This document shows positions 62,610-64,000 of a stretch of 64,000 bases of DNA, one piece after another. The notes beneath the pieces were generated by a model. The model was not told the origin of the DNA, did not search any database, and saw only the letters and a list, made by a program, of their open reading frames with translations. Numbering within the stretch: position 1 is the stretch's first letter; each line of letters begins with the position of its first letter. This stretch comes from Microbispora catharanthi (GTDB taxonomy: Bacteria; Actinomycetota; Actinomycetes; Streptosporangiales; Streptosporangiaceae): contig NZ_VDMA02000014.1 in NCBI RefSeq assembly GCF_006334915.2, positions 186,001 to 250,000 of the forward strand, in the 5' to 3' direction. The translations under genes and the position numbers were made by a program.

Positions 62610-62639
62610 GGGGCGAGCGAGGAAGCTGGTGAGAGGTCG

Positions 62640-64000
62640 ATGAGCAGGGCGCGCAGTCGCCTCGCGGTGCGTTACTTCGACGATCGCGTTCTCCTCACCG
62701 ACTCGGCGGCCTGGGCCTACTTCCGGCTGCCGACGGTGAGTTACGAGTTCCTCACCCCCGAGGAGCGCGAGGCGCTGGCCACCAACGTCACGATCGCGCT
62801 GGCCGCGATCAGGATGCCCGACGCCGAGGTGCACCTGCGGATCGCGCACCGGGCCTACCCGGCGGCGGAGTGGGCGATGGCGCTCAACTCGACCTCCGAC
62901 GAGGGCCCGGGCTGGCGGGAGTACCTGGAGGAGATGTACCGCCACGTCTGGGCCAAGGACTTCTGGAGCAAGGAGATCTACCTCGGCGTACGGCTCGGGC
63001 CGCGCGGCGCGCAGCTCGGCACCGGCGTGCTGGCCCAGCTCTTCGGCTTCTACCAGCGCAGCGAGAAGGCGCTCGGCATCGAGGACGACCACGTGCCGGA
63101 CAAGGAGATCGCGCGGTGGACCGAGGCCGCCGAGCGGCTCGGCCGGGCCCTGGCCTCCAGCGCGTTGTACGCCCGCCACGCCACCTCCACAGAGATTGCC
63201 TGGCTGTTCCAGCACGCGGCGGCGGGCGGCCTCGGCGAGCCGCTGGCCTCGGCCACGCCGCGCCGCAGGTGGGGCAAGGGCGAGATCGAGGCGCTGGTCG
63301 AGGGGCAGATCCACAACGGCAGGTCGCTGCTGCGGATCGAGCAGCCGGCCGGAGACTCCTACACGGCGCACCTGTCGTTCGCCCGGTTCCCCGATCTCAT
63401 GCCGTTCCCCGACGGCGAGCCGTGGCTGCACTTCGCCGACCAGTTGCCGTTCCCGGTGGAGGTCTCCAGCCGGATGCGGCTGATCCCCCCGGTCAGGGCG
63501 AGCAAGGACGTGGCGCGCAAGCTGGCCCACGCCCGCGACATGGACATCCACATCCGTGAGGCGGGCGCGGAGGCGCCGCTCGCGCTGGCCGAGCAGATCG
63601 ACGCCGCCCGCATGCTGGAGCACGGCATCACCAAGGAACGGCTGCCGTTCGTGTACGGCTGGCACCGGCTGAGCGTCAGCGCGCCGACCGAGGAGATGTG
63701 CGTCCAGCGGGTCGAGGCCGTCGTGGAGCACTACCGCGACCTCGGCATCGACGTCGTCAACTCCACCGGCGACCAGTTCTCGCTGTTCTGCGAGGCCCTT
63801 CCCGGCGAGCGACTGCGGGTCAACGCGTACGCCCAGCGGCAGCCGCTGCGCACGATCGCGGGCGGCATGGCCACCGCGACCGTCGAGCTCGGCGACCGGG
63901 TGGACGAGTCGAACGCTGGATGGATCGGGCCGTACGTCGGGGAGACGCTGGGACGGGCGCGCAGCATCGTGCACTTCGACCCGCTCGTCGCGGCGGCGCG
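62640..64000 (+). CDS. VirB4/TcpF-like secretion ATPase, N-terminal part (cut by window end)
   Basis: The frame from the ATG at 62640 stays open to the end of the window (at least 453 residues). The visible part has the VirB4/TraC-type N-terminal region (RLAVRYFDDRVLLTDSAAWA, a helical middle, YGWHRLSVSAPTEEMCVQRV). The Walker A expected after the last visible segment VHFDPLVAAA lies outside. VirB4-type ATPases power type IV secretion. It starts 31 bp after the TcpE-MinD stop, with AGGTCG just upstream, so it is in the same operon. Confidence 0.75.
   Translation, partial: MSRARSRLAVRYFDDRVLLTDSAAWAYFRLPTVSYEFLTPEEREALATNVTIALAAIRMPDAEVHLRIAHRAYPAAEWAMALNSTSDEGPGWREYLEEMYRHVWAKDFWSKEIYLGVRLGPRGAQLGTGVLAQLFGFYQRSEKALGIEDDHVPDKEIARWTEAAERLGRALASSALYARHATSTEIAWLFQHAAAGGLGEPLASATPRRRWGKGEIEALVEGQIHNGRSLLRIEQPAGDSYTAHLSFARFPDLMPFPDGEPWLHFADQLPFPVEVSSRMRLIPPVRASKDVARKLAHARDMDIHIREAGAEAPLALAEQIDAARMLEHGITKERLPFVYGWHRLSVSAPTEEMCVQRVEAVVEHYRDLGIDVVNSTGDQFSLFCEALPGERLRVNAYAQRQPLRTIAGGMATATVELGDRVDESNAGWIGPYVGETLGRARSIVHFDPLVAAA

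Overview
The window is about 64 kb of very GC-rich DNA with the dense coding, GTG/TTG starts and regulator-rich gene content of a filamentous actinomycete. An AfsQ1/AfsQ2-type two-component system, PEPCK of the GTP type, GlpX, a class I plus a class II fumarase, a tail-anchored Ser/Thr kinase and the many one-component regulators suggest the order Streptosporangiales (for example Streptosporangium, Nonomuraea or Microbispora). That placement is an inference from gene content only. No rRNA, tRNA or CRISPR array was found.

The backbone is a conserved actinobacterial housekeeping block: a Z-prenyl transferase, phoH2, fumC, a class I fumarase, glpX, DUF4245, xseB, xseA, ispH, DUF6542, rmuC and ychF. 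It resembles the order of Rv1086 to Rv1112 in Mycobacterium tuberculosis. Accessory genes have been inserted between these core genes.

Layout. 1-4.2 kb: an NlpC/P60 hydrolase, two TetR genes around a quinone-oxidoreductase-like enzyme with clear operators, and a half-deleted MFS pump. 4.2-9.5 kb: a leaderless RHH-type protein, pckG behind GntR-like operator boxes, a Z-prenyl transferase and phoH2. 9.5-15.2 kb: an AfsQ1-AfsQ2-lipoprotein operon with an AfsQ1-type box, a transglycosylase-like secreted protein behind a near-perfect CRP box, and a GT2 glycosyltransferase. 15.3-21.7 kb: a five-gene same-strand cluster that looks like 3-hydroxybutyrate/oligomer uptake and oxidation (two alpha/beta hydrolases, an MHS transporter, a GAF-PucR regulator and a 3-hydroxybutyrate dehydrogenase). 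21.8-30.8 kb: fumC, a NACHT NTPase translationally coupled to a tail-anchored Ser/Thr kinase, a second kinase, and a class I fumarase. 30.9-43.4 kb: transporters and one-component regulators around glpX and DUF4245. 43.4-52.2 kb: xseB, asnB (inserted between xseB and xseA), xseA, a basic-repeat protein, ispH, a DUF6542 protein, rmuC and ychF. 52.1-56.7 kb: a probable integrated-element scar. The last 19-21 bp of ychF recur twice downstream, a dead tyrosine recombinase lies just inside the first copy, and the two segments so bounded carry a membrane protein and a secreted GH59 galactosylceramidase-like enzyme. 56.7-58.4 kb: a GNAT gene, gene debris and a secreted Gln-rich protein. 58.7-64 kb: the start of a type IV secretion/conjugation-like locus (TcpC-like, a small membrane protein, TcpE fused to a MinD-like ATPase, and a VirB4-like ATPase cut by the window end).

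The features most worth pursuing are the ychF 3'-end attachment site, the kinase-NACHT operon, and the secretion-like locus with its TcpE-MinD fusion and lysine-less P-loop.
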